From UBA5868 sp964482025 (GTDB taxonomy: Bacteria > Pseudomonadota > Gammaproteobacteria > Pseudomonadales > Cellvibrionaceae): a stretch of 64,000 nt of DNA. The stretch spans positions 12,826-76,825 of the forward strand of contig CAYZVN010000005.1 in NCBI GenBank assembly GCA_964482025.1. The letters run 5' to 3'. Positions within the stretch are counted from its first letter, which is position 1; each line of letters opens with the position of its first letter. The notes beneath the pieces are model-generated. The model was not told where the DNA came from and searched no databases. It saw only the letters and a list, made by a program, of their open reading frames with translations. Below are positions 53,176 to 62,167 of the stretch, piece after piece. The translations under genes were made by a program, and so were the position numbers.

Positions 53176-53203
53176 GAGGCATATGAAGTCATTCATATGC
53201 CTC
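53176..53203. terminator. Inverted repeat after the DAHP synthase gene
   Basis: GAGGCATATGAA (53176-53187) pairs perfectly with TTCATATGCCTC (53192-53203), loop GTCA, ten bases past the stop on the minus strand. There is no strong T run, so it may be a weak or Rho-assisted terminator. Confidence 0.55.
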
Positions 53204-53213
53204 GCTGTGGTGC

Positions 53214-54287
53214 TTAATTTCGGGTGGGCAGTATGTCCTTGATCTTGTCGCGCATGGACCGCAAGGCCTCTTCTGTCGTAGGCCAGTCAATACAAGCATC
53301 AGTGACCGAGACACCGTATTTAAGGTCTTTGAGGTCGGCGGGAATTTTTTGATTGCCCGCGCCAATATGGCTTTCGATCATTACGCCCATGATGGATTTG
53401 TTGCCGTCGATGATCTGATTGGCAATGTTATCCAATACCAGCGGTTGCAAATCATGGCTTTTGTTTGAATTTGCGTGACTACAGTCGACCATAATGTTGG
53501 TGGGTACGCCTGCCTCGGCCAGCTCTTTCTCACAGACGGTTACACTGACGGAGTCGTAATTCGGCTTGCCGTTGCCCCCGCGCAATACCACGTGGCCGTA
53601 GGGGTTTCCCTTGGTGTGGATAATCGACACTTGGCCTTCGGCGTTGATGCCGAGGAATCGATGCGGGTTCGAAACGGACTGGAGGGCATTGATGGCGACA
53701 GTGAGGCTGCCGTCAGTGCCGTTTTTGAAGCCAACCGCAGAAGAGAGTCCGCTGGCCATTTCTCTGTGCGTTTGTGACTCGGTGGTGCGCGCGCCTATAG
53801 CCGACCAGGAGATCAGGTCCTGAAGGTATTGTGGTGAAATCGGATCCAGGGCTTCAGTCGCCGCTGGCAGGCCGAGTTCAGCTATGTCCAGCAGCAGACG
53901 ACGGCCTACGTGTAGGCCCTCTTCAATTTTGAAGGAGTCGTTGAGGTATGGATCGTTAATCAGGCCTTTCCAGCCGACCGTGGTGCGCGGTTTCTCAAAG
54001 TACACCCGCATCACGATAAAGAGAGTGTCGGCGACTTCCTCGGCGAGTTTCTTCAGTCGATTGGCATAATCCATCGCGGCTTCTGTGTCGTGGATGGAGC
54101 AGGGGCCGATAACGACAAGAAGGCGATGGTCTTCTCGGTCGAGAATACGCCTTACGGTTTCACGACCTTTTTGCACGGTATCCACTACCTTTTCGGTCAT
54201 CGGTAATGCCCGTTTGAGCTCTACTGGTGAGATGAGCACTTCTTGAGAGACGACATTGATGTTGTCGATAGAGGGAGAGTCGTTCAT
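53214..54287 (-). CDS. 3-deoxy-7-phosphoheptulonate synthase (class I DAHP synthase)
   Basis: 357 residues; first step of aromatic synthesis from PEP and erythrose 4-phosphate. Signatures VVIGPCSIHD, MRVYFEKPRTTVGWKGLINDP, GARTTESQTHRE and VDCSHANSNK are those of AroF/AroG/AroH. Which amino acid inhibits it cannot be read from sequence, so I leave the symbol open. tRNA-Pro(CGG) lies just upstream. Confidence 0.94.
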   Translation of the reverse strand: MNDSPSIDNINVVSQEVLISPVELKRALPMTEKVVDTVQKGRETVRRILDREDHRLLVVIGPCSIHDTEAAMDYANRLKKLAEEVADTLFIVMRVYFEKPRTTVGWKGLINDPYLNDSFKIEEGLHVGRRLLLDIAELGLPAATEALDPISPQYLQDLISWSAIGARTTESQTHREMASGLSSAVGFKNGTDGSLTVAINALQSVSNPHRFLGINAEGQVSIIHTKGNPYGHVVLRGGNGKPNYDSVSVTVCEKELAEAGVPTNIMVDCSHANSNKSHDLQPLVLDNIANQIIDGNKSIMGVMIESHIGAGNQKIPADLKDLKYGVSVTDACIDWPTTEEALRSMRDKIKDILPTRN

Positions 54288-54431
54288 TTATATCACTGCG
54301 CTGTTTGCTTTCGGTTCATGCCGAGGGACATTTATACCTGCTCGGCTCTTGAGGACCATTCTACTGAATTGTTTGGGAATTGTCCGGCGGTCCCGTGACT
54401 GGCGAGTAAGATTAGCTGATGAACTGGAGAA

Positions 54432-54508
54432 TGGTCGGAGAGACAGGATTCGAACCTGCGGCCCCTGCCTCCCGAAGGCAGTGCTCTACCAAGCTGAGCT
54501 ACTCTCCG
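54432..54508 (-). tRNA. tRNA-Pro(CGG)
   Basis: 77 bases on the minus strand. Acceptor CGGAGAG pairs with CTCTCCG, discriminator A, encoded CCA (54432-54434 reversed). The anticodon stem CTGCC/GGCAG frames TTCGGGA with anticodon CGG, reading CCG codons; T arm GTTCGAATC. A second proline tRNA (TGG) begins at 63948. Confidence 0.96.
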
Positions 54509-54632
54509 ACGTTTTCGCTGCACGCCTCCAGCTGGAGGGCGCCACTTTTGTAGGGTGGGTCAAAAAAGCGGACGAAGTATCGCTTCTTTTAAAATCTTTG
54601 GCAAATACTTGTTGTCTTGTGAGTTGTCACTA

Positions 54633-55814
54633 ATGTGTGGGGTACCAAGTTGGCTTTATCCTCTATATATTTCAAAACCATTGGCTGAAGGTGTCGCTGG
54701 AAAATTCCGCGTGAAAAATTCAAATCATTTAAATGAGCAGGGCAAGTTAGCGGAGTCAAATGTGACGACTGCTTTGTCGGCCCTGGTGAACTGGGTACAA
54801 AAGCGTGCCTTGCCGACTTGGGTGGAGCGTAGCTTTCACACTTCGGGCGGCTGGTTTTCGGCGCAACTGTCGCATTCGGGCCGACCGATCGAGGGCGAGT
54901 CGATACAGCTGGTGGCACAAGCGCAAATGCTTTATCTGCTCGCCAGAGCAGAGCGCATCGGCTGGGTGAGCGGCCGGCGCAAAATTGCGCAGCAGCTGAT
55001 TGATTTCGTTGGTCGTCACGGAACCCTGCCATGCCGTAGTGACGGTTATGTGCGTTCACTAGAGGCGCCGTCCGTTATTTTGGACAGCCGCTACGATCCG
55101 CTCGACCACGCTTGGTTCGTTATCGCCAATACCGCATGCTTCAGCGCGTTTGGGGAAATGTCCGATATGCGCCGCGCGTACAACATTCTCGACTGGTTGC
55201 ATATTCATTACAGCGACGGCACCACCTGGAAGGGCATTGGTCGATCCAGCGAGGCGGAGCCGGAGCTGTACCGTCATATGCTTTGGGCGCTCGCGGATCT
55301 GGCAGAGGTCACTCAGAAGCCGATTTGGCATCAGCGCGCTAAGGCTCTGCTCGACCATTGCATCAAACGATTTGGACTGCCCGTCGAGCAACCGTCGAAG
55401 AAGAACTTAGTTGCCTTCGACCATGGTGAGCAGCTCGCCTGGGTGCGCGTGCTGTGTCAGTGTGAGCGGGTTTTCGGGGTCGGGTTGAATGCGGCTAAGT
55501 CATTCTATGAGGCGCTCTCGATTCCGCTTGGCAGCGAGGCAAAGGTTACGGGTGAGGTGCGTGCGGAGGTAATTGCGGCCGGGCTCGCCTTGTTTGCCGC
55601 AGATGTCAAAGGTGCATCTACCGACAAGGCGATAGAGCAGCTGGATATTTTTATCCGCGATTATGCGGTGCCGGATACGGACAGGGCGGGTATTTTTATT
55701 GATGACCCATGGAACGGCGAACATGGGGTGGGTTCACTGATAACGCTCGTGCACTTGTTCGAGGCGGCGGTGCTGGCGCAGCAGATTTTGGCGAGGCGGT
55801 CACATTCCGCCTGA
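54633..55814 (+). CDS. AGE-family sugar epimerase/isomerase
   Basis: 393 residues from this ATG; family similarity only begins near residue 45 and alternative starts (GTG 54555, GTG 54711) are possible. The (alpha/alpha)6-barrel pattern of N-acylglucosamine 2-epimerases is clear: ALVNWVQKRALPTWVER, HTSGGWFSAQLSHSGRP, RYDPLDHAWFVIA, EPELYRHMLWALADL, FDHGEQLAWVRVL, NGEHGVGS. Members include mannose isomerases and mannobiose or cellobiose 2-epimerases. Next to LacI and a mannanase, a mannose or mannobiose substrate is the best inference. It is convergent with the LacI gene. Confidence 0.82.
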   Translation: MCGVPSWLYPLYISKPLAEGVAGKFRVKNSNHLNEQGKLAESNVTTALSALVNWVQKRALPTWVERSFHTSGGWFSAQLSHSGRPIEGESIQLVAQAQMLYLLARAERIGWVSGRRKIAQQLIDFVGRHGTLPCRSDGYVRSLEAPSVILDSRYDPLDHAWFVIANTACFSAFGEMSDMRRAYNILDWLHIHYSDGTTWKGIGRSSEAEPELYRHMLWALADLAEVTQKPIWHQRAKALLDHCIKRFGLPVEQPSKKNLVAFDHGEQLAWVRVLCQCERVFGVGLNAAKSFYEALSIPLGSEAKVTGEVRAEVIAAGLALFAADVKGASTDKAIEQLDIFIRDYAVPDTDRAGIFIDDPWNGEHGVGSLITLVHLFEAAVLAQQILARRSHSA

Positions 55815-56804
55815 GAGTTGTGCGCTCGGTGGGCAGGCGCTCTGGCGGATTACCAATTCAGCTGGCAGAACCACCTCCGTGGCGGACAGGTCTTCTTGGT
55901 CGATAATCTGCAGCAAGGCATCCATGGCGAGTGTGCCAATTTCCTCTGCCGGTTGGGCTATGGTGGTCAAGGCTGGGTCCCAATATCTTGCGTAGGGGAT
56001 GTCATCAAACCCGGTGACGGAGATGTCGTCTGGAATGCGTAGTCCGTGAGCTTTAAATGTTTGAATGGCGCCCAGCGCCATTTCATCGTTCAAGCAGCAG
56101 ATTGCGGTGGGCATGGTGTTGAGTTGAAAAAATTGTTTGGCTGCATTCTGGCCCGACCACATGGTGAAATCGCCCTCCGCCAGCAATTCTTTCTCGAACG
56201 CTAATCCCGCTGCCGCCAAACTTCTCTTGTACCCCTCCAGTCGATCAATGGTATGTGGATTGTCTTTCAGGCCAGTAATGACGCCTATGCGTCTGTGTCC
56301 CAGTGAGATCAGATAATCCACCAGCGTTTTGGCGGCGGCGATGTTGTCGATACGTACAGAGGGGCCGGGTGTGCCCTCGCAGCCGCAAGCGTTGACCCAG
56401 GGAATATCCTGGGTGCTGGAACTCATCGACTGGGGCCGCAATTGAATCACGCCGTCCGCCAGCCGCGTTTCTACCCGGTTGACGTATTCCTGTTCGCGCT
56501 TCGAGCTCTCTCGGGTATCGCCTAACAGAACTGCGTAACCCTTTTGTTGGGCTCGATCTTCGATGGCTTGAATGACCTGCGAGAAGAACGGGTTGGTGAT
56601 GTCCGGGACTAGTACCACTATGGCGAAGGATTTGGCCGCACGAAAGTTCCGGGCTAACAGGTTTGGTCGGTAACCCACGGCCTTAATTGCATCATGAACT
56701 TTTTTTAAGCTTTCTTCCGATACTTTTTCGGGGTTGGTCAATGCTCGGGAGACAGTGGCGACCGATACCCCGGCTGTGTGCGCAACTTCGCGGATGTTGG
56801 ACAT
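55800..56804 (-). CDS. LacI-family transcription regulator
   Basis: 334 residues. N-terminal DNA-binding domain IREVAHTAGVSVATVSRALTNPEKVSEESLKKV with hinge helix (LLARNFRAAKS), then a sugar-binding periplasmic-like core. Divergent from the family-5 mannanase, which it probably controls. No clear palindromic operator was found by eye in the 220 bases between them. The ligand is likely a manno-oligosaccharide or mannose derivative; inferred from neighbours. Overlaps the end of the AGE gene by 15 bases on the opposite strand. Confidence 0.9.
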   Translation of the reverse strand: MSNIREVAHTAGVSVATVSRALTNPEKVSEESLKKVHDAIKAVGYRPNLLARNFRAAKSFAIVVLVPDITNPFFSQVIQAIEDRAQQKGYAVLLGDTRESSKREQEYVNRVETRLADGVIQLRPQSMSSSTQDIPWVNACGCEGTPGPSVRIDNIAAAKTLVDYLISLGHRRIGVITGLKDNPHTIDRLEGYKRSLAAAGLAFEKELLAEGDFTMWSGQNAAKQFFQLNTMPTAICCLNDEMALGAIQTFKAHGLRIPDDISVTGFDDIPYARYWDPALTTIAQPAEEIGTLAMDALLQIIDQEDLSATEVVLPAELVIRQSACPPSAQLSGGM

Positions 56805-57026
56805 GGCTAACCCACTGAATCTTGACGGCTTTTCGTGCGAATTTACCCGAAAAGCCGATAGCTGACCAGGGCGATCGATTGCGCTTTAATTTTATATATC
56901 CATTTAACCGTGCATTATTTGGCCCTTTGCGAACGAACACCTTTTATCATAATGGTCGTGCCTTAGTGTTGATGTCGCCCCCTGAGTGGGCTGTGGTCAA
57001 CCCCTATCTGTCCAAAGCCGGAAAAG

Positions 57027-58376
57027 ATGATGCGCCTTAGAGTTTTGTTTTCAATTACTTTTTTGTGTTTTGCCTTTGTTACCGCCTGCGCGCCTCTCAG
57101 TCCGGCTCCAGGTGCGGCAGATGGCGACGCGGCGAGCGCGACCGGCAGCCCGTTTGTGACCGTCGAAGGCACGCGATTAATGCGTCATGGCAAACCCTAT
57201 TATTTCACCGGCACCAATTTTTGGTATGGGGCGTATCTGGGTGCCACTCCAGAGGGGCGGGAGCGGCTGCGGAAGGAGCTGGATCAACTGCAGGTATTGG
57301 GTATCGATAATCTGCGAGTTTTGGCCGCTGCGGAACAAACGGATTTGACCAGGGCGGTGCACCCAGCGCTTCACCTCGCCCCAGGGAGTTTTAACGAGGA
57401 TTTATTAATTGGCCTTGATGTGCTGCTGGCGGAGATGGCGAAACGGGATATGGTGGCCGTGCTCTATTTCAGCAACTTTTGGCAGTGGTCGGGAGGCATG
57501 TCTCAGTACATGTCCTGGCTTACAGGTGAGCCGCCTTTCGACCCAGACACCACCGGCGATTGGAACGGTTTTATGCAGAACTCGGCCGCGTTCTACCGCA
57601 GTGAAGAGGCGCAGCGCTGGTACCAGGATTTAATTCGGGTCATTGTTACGCGCACCAACAGCGTGACCGGAGCTGCTTATGTGGATGACCCTACCATCAT
57701 GGCGTGGCAGCTGGCCAATGAGCCGCGCCCAGGTAGCGATCAAGACGGCCGGCCTTTTTACCCGCATTACAAAGCCTGGCTTGAGAGCACAGCAAAATTT
57801 ATTAAATCTCTGGATGCCAGACATCTGGTGAGCAGCGGTAGCGAGGGCTCAATGGGAACTCTGCGCGATCTGGATCTTTTCAAGGACGCTCATGCAATCG
57901 CGGAGATTGATTATCTAACCTTCCATATGTGGCCCAAAAATTGGGGCTGGTTTGATGTCACACAGCCGGATGAAACCTACTCGCACGCTGTGGCCAACGC
58001 CAAAGCTTATATCTTGCAGCACCTCCAGGTCGCAAAGGAATTGGGCAAACCCTTGGTGCTGGAAGAGTTTGGGATTGAGCGCGACGATGGGCGCTATCAG
58101 TCGAGCTCCGGGACTCGGCAGCGCGATCGATTTTTTGCCGAGATTTTTGGTTTTCTCGAAACTCAAGTGAAGCTGGAGTCGCCGCTGATGGGAACCAATT
58201 TTTGGGGCTGGGGTGGTGAGGGCAGAGCGCAGTCCGACGATTTTTTCTGGCGCACCGGCGACCCTTTCACGGGAGATCCACCGCAAGAACCACAGGGGTT
58301 GAATTCGGTCTTTAGCCAGGATGCGAGCACTCTAAAAATATTAAAAGCTCACGCCAATTTTATGCGTCGCCGCTAG
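57027..58376 (+). CDS. Lipoprotein glycoside hydrolase family 5 (endo-beta-mannanase type)
   Basis: 449 residues. Signal peptide with lipobox (FVTAC, Cys at about 22), so it is probably held on the cell surface or in the periplasm by a lipid. The TIM-barrel domain shows YFTGTNFWYGAYLG, acid/base Glu232 in LANEPRP, WPKNWGWFD and nucleophile Glu347 in LEEFG. These match subfamily 7 mannanases of Cellvibrio-type bacteria; activity on other glucans is not excluded. Two ATGs in tandem. Divergent from LacI. Confidence 0.9.
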   Translation: MMRLRVLFSITFLCFAFVTACAPLSPAPGAADGDAASATGSPFVTVEGTRLMRHGKPYYFTGTNFWYGAYLGATPEGRERLRKELDQLQVLGIDNLRVLAAAEQTDLTRAVHPALHLAPGSFNEDLLIGLDVLLAEMAKRDMVAVLYFSNFWQWSGGMSQYMSWLTGEPPFDPDTTGDWNGFMQNSAAFYRSEEAQRWYQDLIRVIVTRTNSVTGAAYVDDPTIMAWQLANEPRPGSDQDGRPFYPHYKAWLESTAKFIKSLDARHLVSSGSEGSMGTLRDLDLFKDAHAIAEIDYLTFHMWPKNWGWFDVTQPDETYSHAVANAKAYILQHLQVAKELGKPLVLEEFGIERDDGRYQSSSGTRQRDRFFAEIFGFLETQVKLESPLMGTNFWGWGGEGRAQSDDFFWRTGDPFTGDPPQEPQGLNSVFSQDASTLKILKAHANFMRRR

Positions 58377-58434
58377 GCGGGGTGCGCTACCGCACCGCTT
58401 TGGGGTGAGGTATGCTGCGGCACTCGTTGTTTGC

Positions 58435-59133
58435 ATGCGTTCGGAGAGCCTTATCTCAACCCTTTACACCATCCTGGATCATCAAAAGGAGTTCTTGGTG
58501 ATCGACAAAGCGCCGGGTGTCGCCGTTCAAGGCGACCCTAATGCTCCCTCAGTCCTTGAATATATCCGCCGCGATCTCGACTTGCCTCATCTATATCCGG
58601 TGCATCGCCTGGATATGGGGACGTCGGGTCTGGTGGTGGCAGCCAAAACTCGAGAGGCCAATCAGAGGCTTTCGTTGGCCTTCCAGCACCAAGAAATTAG
58701 CAAAGCTTATCTCGCCATCACTGCCAAAAAGCCCAGCAAAAAGCAGGGCTGGGTTGTCGGTGACATGGAAAAGTCCCGCGGCGGCAGCTATCGCTTGTGC
58801 CGGACGCGCAATAATCCTGCGCGCACCACGTTTCGCAGCGTGTCCTTAGTGCAGGGACAGCGTTTATTTGTGCTGCGTCCGCTAACCGGTAAAACCCATC
58901 AATTGCGGGTAGCACTGAAATCCTTGGGAGCACCTATTGTGGGTGATCAGCGCTACGGCGGTGAAGCGGCAGATCGCATGTATCTGCACGCATGGCGGTT
59001 AGAGTTTCACTTCTCAGGGCACTTGTATCGCTATGTGGCGAATCCGAGTCGAGGCGCCTTGTTCCAGCAGACTGTGTTGCAAGCGGCGATGGTTGAGCTT
59101 GAAGACGGTGACCTTTGGCGTTTGGGGGTGTAA
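58435..59133 (+). CDS. RluA-family pseudouridine synthase
   Basis: 232 residues from ATG 58435 (a GTG at 58405 adds 10). Catalytic Asp60 in HRLDMGTSGLVV, and LTGKTHQLRVAL near the C-terminus. There is no S4 domain, so it is of the small RluA/TruC/YqcB kind; the target RNA is not clear. The stop overlaps the start of the next gene (TAATG). Confidence 0.9.
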   Translation: MRSESLISTLYTILDHQKEFLVIDKAPGVAVQGDPNAPSVLEYIRRDLDLPHLYPVHRLDMGTSGLVVAAKTREANQRLSLAFQHQEISKAYLAITAKKPSKKQGWVVGDMEKSRGGSYRLCRTRNNPARTTFRSVSLVQGQRLFVLRPLTGKTHQLRVALKSLGAPIVGDQRYGGEAADRMYLHAWRLEFHFSGHLYRYVANPSRGALFQQTVLQAAMVELEDGDLWRLGV

Positions 59134-60665
59134 TGGCGTTTAAGTACCGAATGGTGCTTGTGATGATGGTCGTGGCGACGGCGGGGGTGTGGTTTGTTTA
59201 TTTTGGATCCTTTTTCTCTCCGCCTTCGCCTGACGCAGCCCCCGCCGCTCCCGCCTCGGAGTCGCGCGCTTGCAGCTTTACTTCTCGCTATGGATTGCGT
59301 CTCGATTGTTATTGGGTGCCGGTGGGGGAGGGACGGGTGCAGGCGCGACTGTCGGCGGCGATTTTTCGCGCAGAAAGTGAGAGCGCTGCGCGAGATCCGC
59401 TGGTGTATATCGCCGGCGGACCCGGTGAAGCGGGCAATACCGAGCCCGAGTCGCTTGCCGTTTGGGATCTATGGCTGGCCGAAACAGCGCTAGGACGCGA
59501 CTTTGTCCTTTTGGACTTGCGCGGCTTGTCGCCAAGTGAGCCCGCCTGGGATTGTGCCGAATATACGCAGCAGTCTCGCGAGCTTCTCAGCCAAAATCTG
59601 ACCTTTGCGGAGGAGGCCGAGGTGCTCGCGCCGGTGTTGCTTGCTTGCTTGGCGAAGTGGCAGGAAAGTTTGGCGCGCACGGGTGGTCCGGTGGCAAGCC
59701 TTGATGCGTTTTCCAGCCAGTTAAATGTCGCAGACCTAGGAGTGTCACTGCGCCGCCTCGGTTATAACGAGTGGAATTATCTCGCTGTATCTTACGGCAC
59801 TCGAGTGGCTTTGTTAGCAGCCATGCAGCAGCCGGAGGTGCGCCGGGTGATTCTGGACTCTCCCTATCCGCCGGAGCGCGGCTCTCTCAGTGATTCCCTT
59901 GTGTTGTGGCGTGACGCATTTGCGCGCTACTGGCATCGCTGCGAAAAAATCTCCTGTGAATTTTCGCAACAGCAGTTCTGGCAGTTGATGGCGGACTTAC
60001 AGCGCGAGCCCGTATGGGTCGAGGTGGAGGATTGGCGCACGGGACGTATGGAAAAATGGTTGCTCAACGAGGGCCGGTTGGCGGCGGCCCTGTACACCAC
60101 CTTTTACAGCAGTGAGCTGACGAGTATGTTGGCGTCCGCGCTGCATCAATATGTGGAGGGTGACCCCCAGCCGTTGACCAGAATTCTAGAGATATTTTTT
60201 AATCAGGTGTTCGACAGCCGCTTCAATAGCGCCATCTTTTGGGCGACGGAGTGTAACGACAATTTTTTGGAAGGCGAAGCATCGTTTGCGCAAACCTTGG
60301 CGACGTTAGGGCCGTGGCAGCGGTTTTTTGCTGCGGATTGGCAATACAATTTATGTCGCGCTGAGGCTTTTCGGCCTGGTCAGCTGCCGCCTATGGTCGC
60401 GGTCTCCGCGCCGGTGCTGGTGGCAGCGGGTGAGTTGGATCCTATTACCACCGCAGAGCATGCGCGGGCGCTGATGAATTGGTTGCCTAACGGCAAGCTG
60501 CTGGTGCAAGAAGATCGATCGCATGCGGAATTTTTTATGAGCCATTGTGGTCAGGGTTTAATTGCTTGGTTCCTTCAGGCGACATCAGCCCAGCTGGCGG
60601 AGGAATGGCTAGATCGAAGTGCGGCCTGTCATCTGCCGACAGACGGCAGGGAAGCGCAGCGTTGA
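59133..60665 (+). CDS. Exported S33-type alpha/beta hydrolase (aminopeptidase-like)
   Basis: 510 residues. Signal anchor (about 6-25), then a tripeptidyl-aminopeptidase/proline-iminopeptidase-like hydrolase. PLVYIAGGPGEAG is the oxyanion loop, Ser220 in AVSYGTRVAL the nucleophile; VLVAAGELDPIT supplies Asp and RSHAEFF the His. Likely releases N-terminal residues from peptides in the periplasm. Coupled to the RluA gene by TAATG. Seven cysteines suggest disulfides. Confidence 0.88.
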   Translation: MAFKYRMVLVMMVVATAGVWFVYFGSFFSPPSPDAAPAAPASESRACSFTSRYGLRLDCYWVPVGEGRVQARLSAAIFRAESESAARDPLVYIAGGPGEAGNTEPESLAVWDLWLAETALGRDFVLLDLRGLSPSEPAWDCAEYTQQSRELLSQNLTFAEEAEVLAPVLLACLAKWQESLARTGGPVASLDAFSSQLNVADLGVSLRRLGYNEWNYLAVSYGTRVALLAAMQQPEVRRVILDSPYPPERGSLSDSLVLWRDAFARYWHRCEKISCEFSQQQFWQLMADLQREPVWVEVEDWRTGRMEKWLLNEGRLAAALYTTFYSSELTSMLASALHQYVEGDPQPLTRILEIFFNQVFDSRFNSAIFWATECNDNFLEGEASFAQTLATLGPWQRFFAADWQYNLCRAEAFRPGQLPPMVAVSAPVLVAAGELDPITTAEHARALMNWLPNGKLLVQEDRSHAEFFMSHCGQGLIAWFLQATSAQLAEEWLDRSAACHLPTDGREAQR

Positions 60666-60700
60666 TGGCGAGTGGGTGATATTGAATTAGGTAAAGAATA

Positions 60701-61051
60701 ATGAAGCGGTTTTTGCTTTCTGTGACGTTCGCATTATTATGCGCACCAGTTTTGGCTAATGAACGACCGGCGGAGAAAAACATGACGATTTGGATTGATG
60801 TGCGAACACAAGAAGAATATGCGCAAGGGCATATCGCGGGCTCCATCAATATTCCGTATGAAATTATTGGCAGTGAAATTGGCAGCGTCACCCGTGACGT
60901 CGATCAGGATATTCGGGTCTATTGTCGCGCCGGCCGCCGCTCGGGAGTGGCGATGGATACCCTGAAAGGCATGGGCTACGCCAATGTGATTAACGAAGGT
61001 GCTTATGAGGACCTGCTCGCGCGCAAGGCCAAAGGAGAGGATATCCCCTGA
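60701..61051 (+). CDS. Periplasmic rhodanese-like protein
   Basis: 116 residues: signal peptide (about 1-19, cut after LAN) and one rhodanese domain with WIDVRTQEEYAQGHIAGSINIP and the active-site Cys75 (VYCRAGRRSG). PspE-like sulfur transferase in the periplasm. Small and ordinary. Starts 36 bases after the hydrolase, so possibly the same transcript. Confidence 0.92.
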   Translation: MKRFLLSVTFALLCAPVLANERPAEKNMTIWIDVRTQEEYAQGHIAGSINIPYEIIGSEIGSVTRDVDQDIRVYCRAGRRSGVAMDTLKGMGYANVINEGAYEDLLARKAKGEDIP

Positions 61052-61132
61052 TTGCAAAGAGTTTTTAATCTTACCTTGGCAGCCCCGAGTTCGGTTATTT
61101 TGGCTGTCTTGTTTGCGGGTATGGAATCGCTT

Positions 61133-62167
61133 CTAGTGTTGTAACGCCAATACTTTGAATTGCCGATTATCGGCCAGGACTTGGGCGCGGTGGAAAAGCC
61201 CGCCCAGTTTTTTTTCCAGTGGAATAAAACTGTTCACCACGAATAGAGCAGTGCCTTTATCTGCCAGTTTTTGTTTCGCTGCGATAAGAAAGTCTCGCGT
61301 CATATCTCCGTCCACATCGAAGCCGCGATGAAAGGGGGGGTTGCAGAGGATAAGGTCAAAGGTTCCGCTGACTCGATTGGCCTTGTCGGCGGCAACCACT
61401 TCTACCGCGAGCTTGTGTTCGCGAGCATTTTTTTTCATGCACAGCAGAGCACCTGCATTATTGTCGGTAGCAACTCGCCTTTTGCAGGGCAGCCAATGAC
61501 TGGCGACGGTTAAAAAGCCGTAGCCGCACCCTAGGTCCAGCACACTTTCTGCGTCGCTCCAAAACGAGTTGTGATGGCGCAGGCAGTCGATCAGCAGCGC
61601 GCTGCCGGCATCGATCTTGTCCCAGCCGTAAACCCCCGGCTTACTGTAAAGATGCATACCGCCCCACTCGCCAATCATGTGGAGGTGATGGTAGAGATCC
61701 GCATCCTCAATAGAGTGTTCCGACACTTTATTGACCGCGCCGGCATAGGTTAGGCCGTGCTTTTTTAGCCGCGCGCCGTCCTGGAAGATGCGGCCGGCAT
61801 ACTCCCAAATACTTTTGATGCCTTCATTTTTGGCTCCGGCAATCTGCAGCTGCCCGCCGTTGTTCAGGTGTAAAAAGGCGCTGCGGATTAAATGTTGATT
61901 AACCGCTTTTTCTTTGCAGATCCTTAAAAATATGGCATCGAACCGGCTGTCTGCGTCGAATTGCCAGTCACTGAAGGTGGCGGAAATCGCGCTGTTCTGG
62001 GCAGCTTGCACTAAATCAAAGCGGTTGCTCATGAGTTGAAGGTTAGGGGCATAAGCGGCAAGTGCCGGCCATATTCCGTAGCTATTTTCATCGGCGAGCC
62101 AGAGGCTGTTGGTGCCGTGGTGCAACTGCTGTAGCAGGTGGGTGGTGCTGGCATCAATTATTGGCAT
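61133..62167 (-). CDS. rsmC: RsmC-type rRNA (guanine-N2) methyltransferase
   Basis: 344 residues from ATG 62167 (a TTG at 62173 adds two). N-terminal inactive SAM-like half and C-terminal active half with VLDLGCGYGFLTVAS and the catalytic NPPF (LILCNPPFHRGFD). Fits RsmC, which makes m2G1207 in 16S rRNA; RlmG-like proteins are the alternative. Starts inside the end of rsuA, so it is co-translated. Confidence 0.9.
   Translation of the reverse strand: MPIIDASTTHLLQQLHHGTNSLWLADENSYGIWPALAAYAPNLQLMSNRFDLVQAAQNSAISATFSDWQFDADSRFDAIFLRICKEKAVNQHLIRSAFLHLNNGGQLQIAGAKNEGIKSIWEYAGRIFQDGARLKKHGLTYAGAVNKVSEHSIEDADLYHHLHMIGEWGGMHLYSKPGVYGWDKIDAGSALLIDCLRHHNSFWSDAESVLDLGCGYGFLTVASHWLPCKRRVATDNNAGALLCMKKNAREHKLAVEVVAADKANRVSGTFDLILCNPPFHRGFDVDGDMTRDFLIAAKQKLADKGTALFVVNSFIPLEKKLGGLFHRAQVLADNRQFKVLALQH

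Noticed and set aside
56805..57026. LacI operator between the regulator and the mannanase
   Set aside because: No convincing palindrome with a central CG was found; short chance symmetries (CGATCG, ATCGAT) are insufficient.
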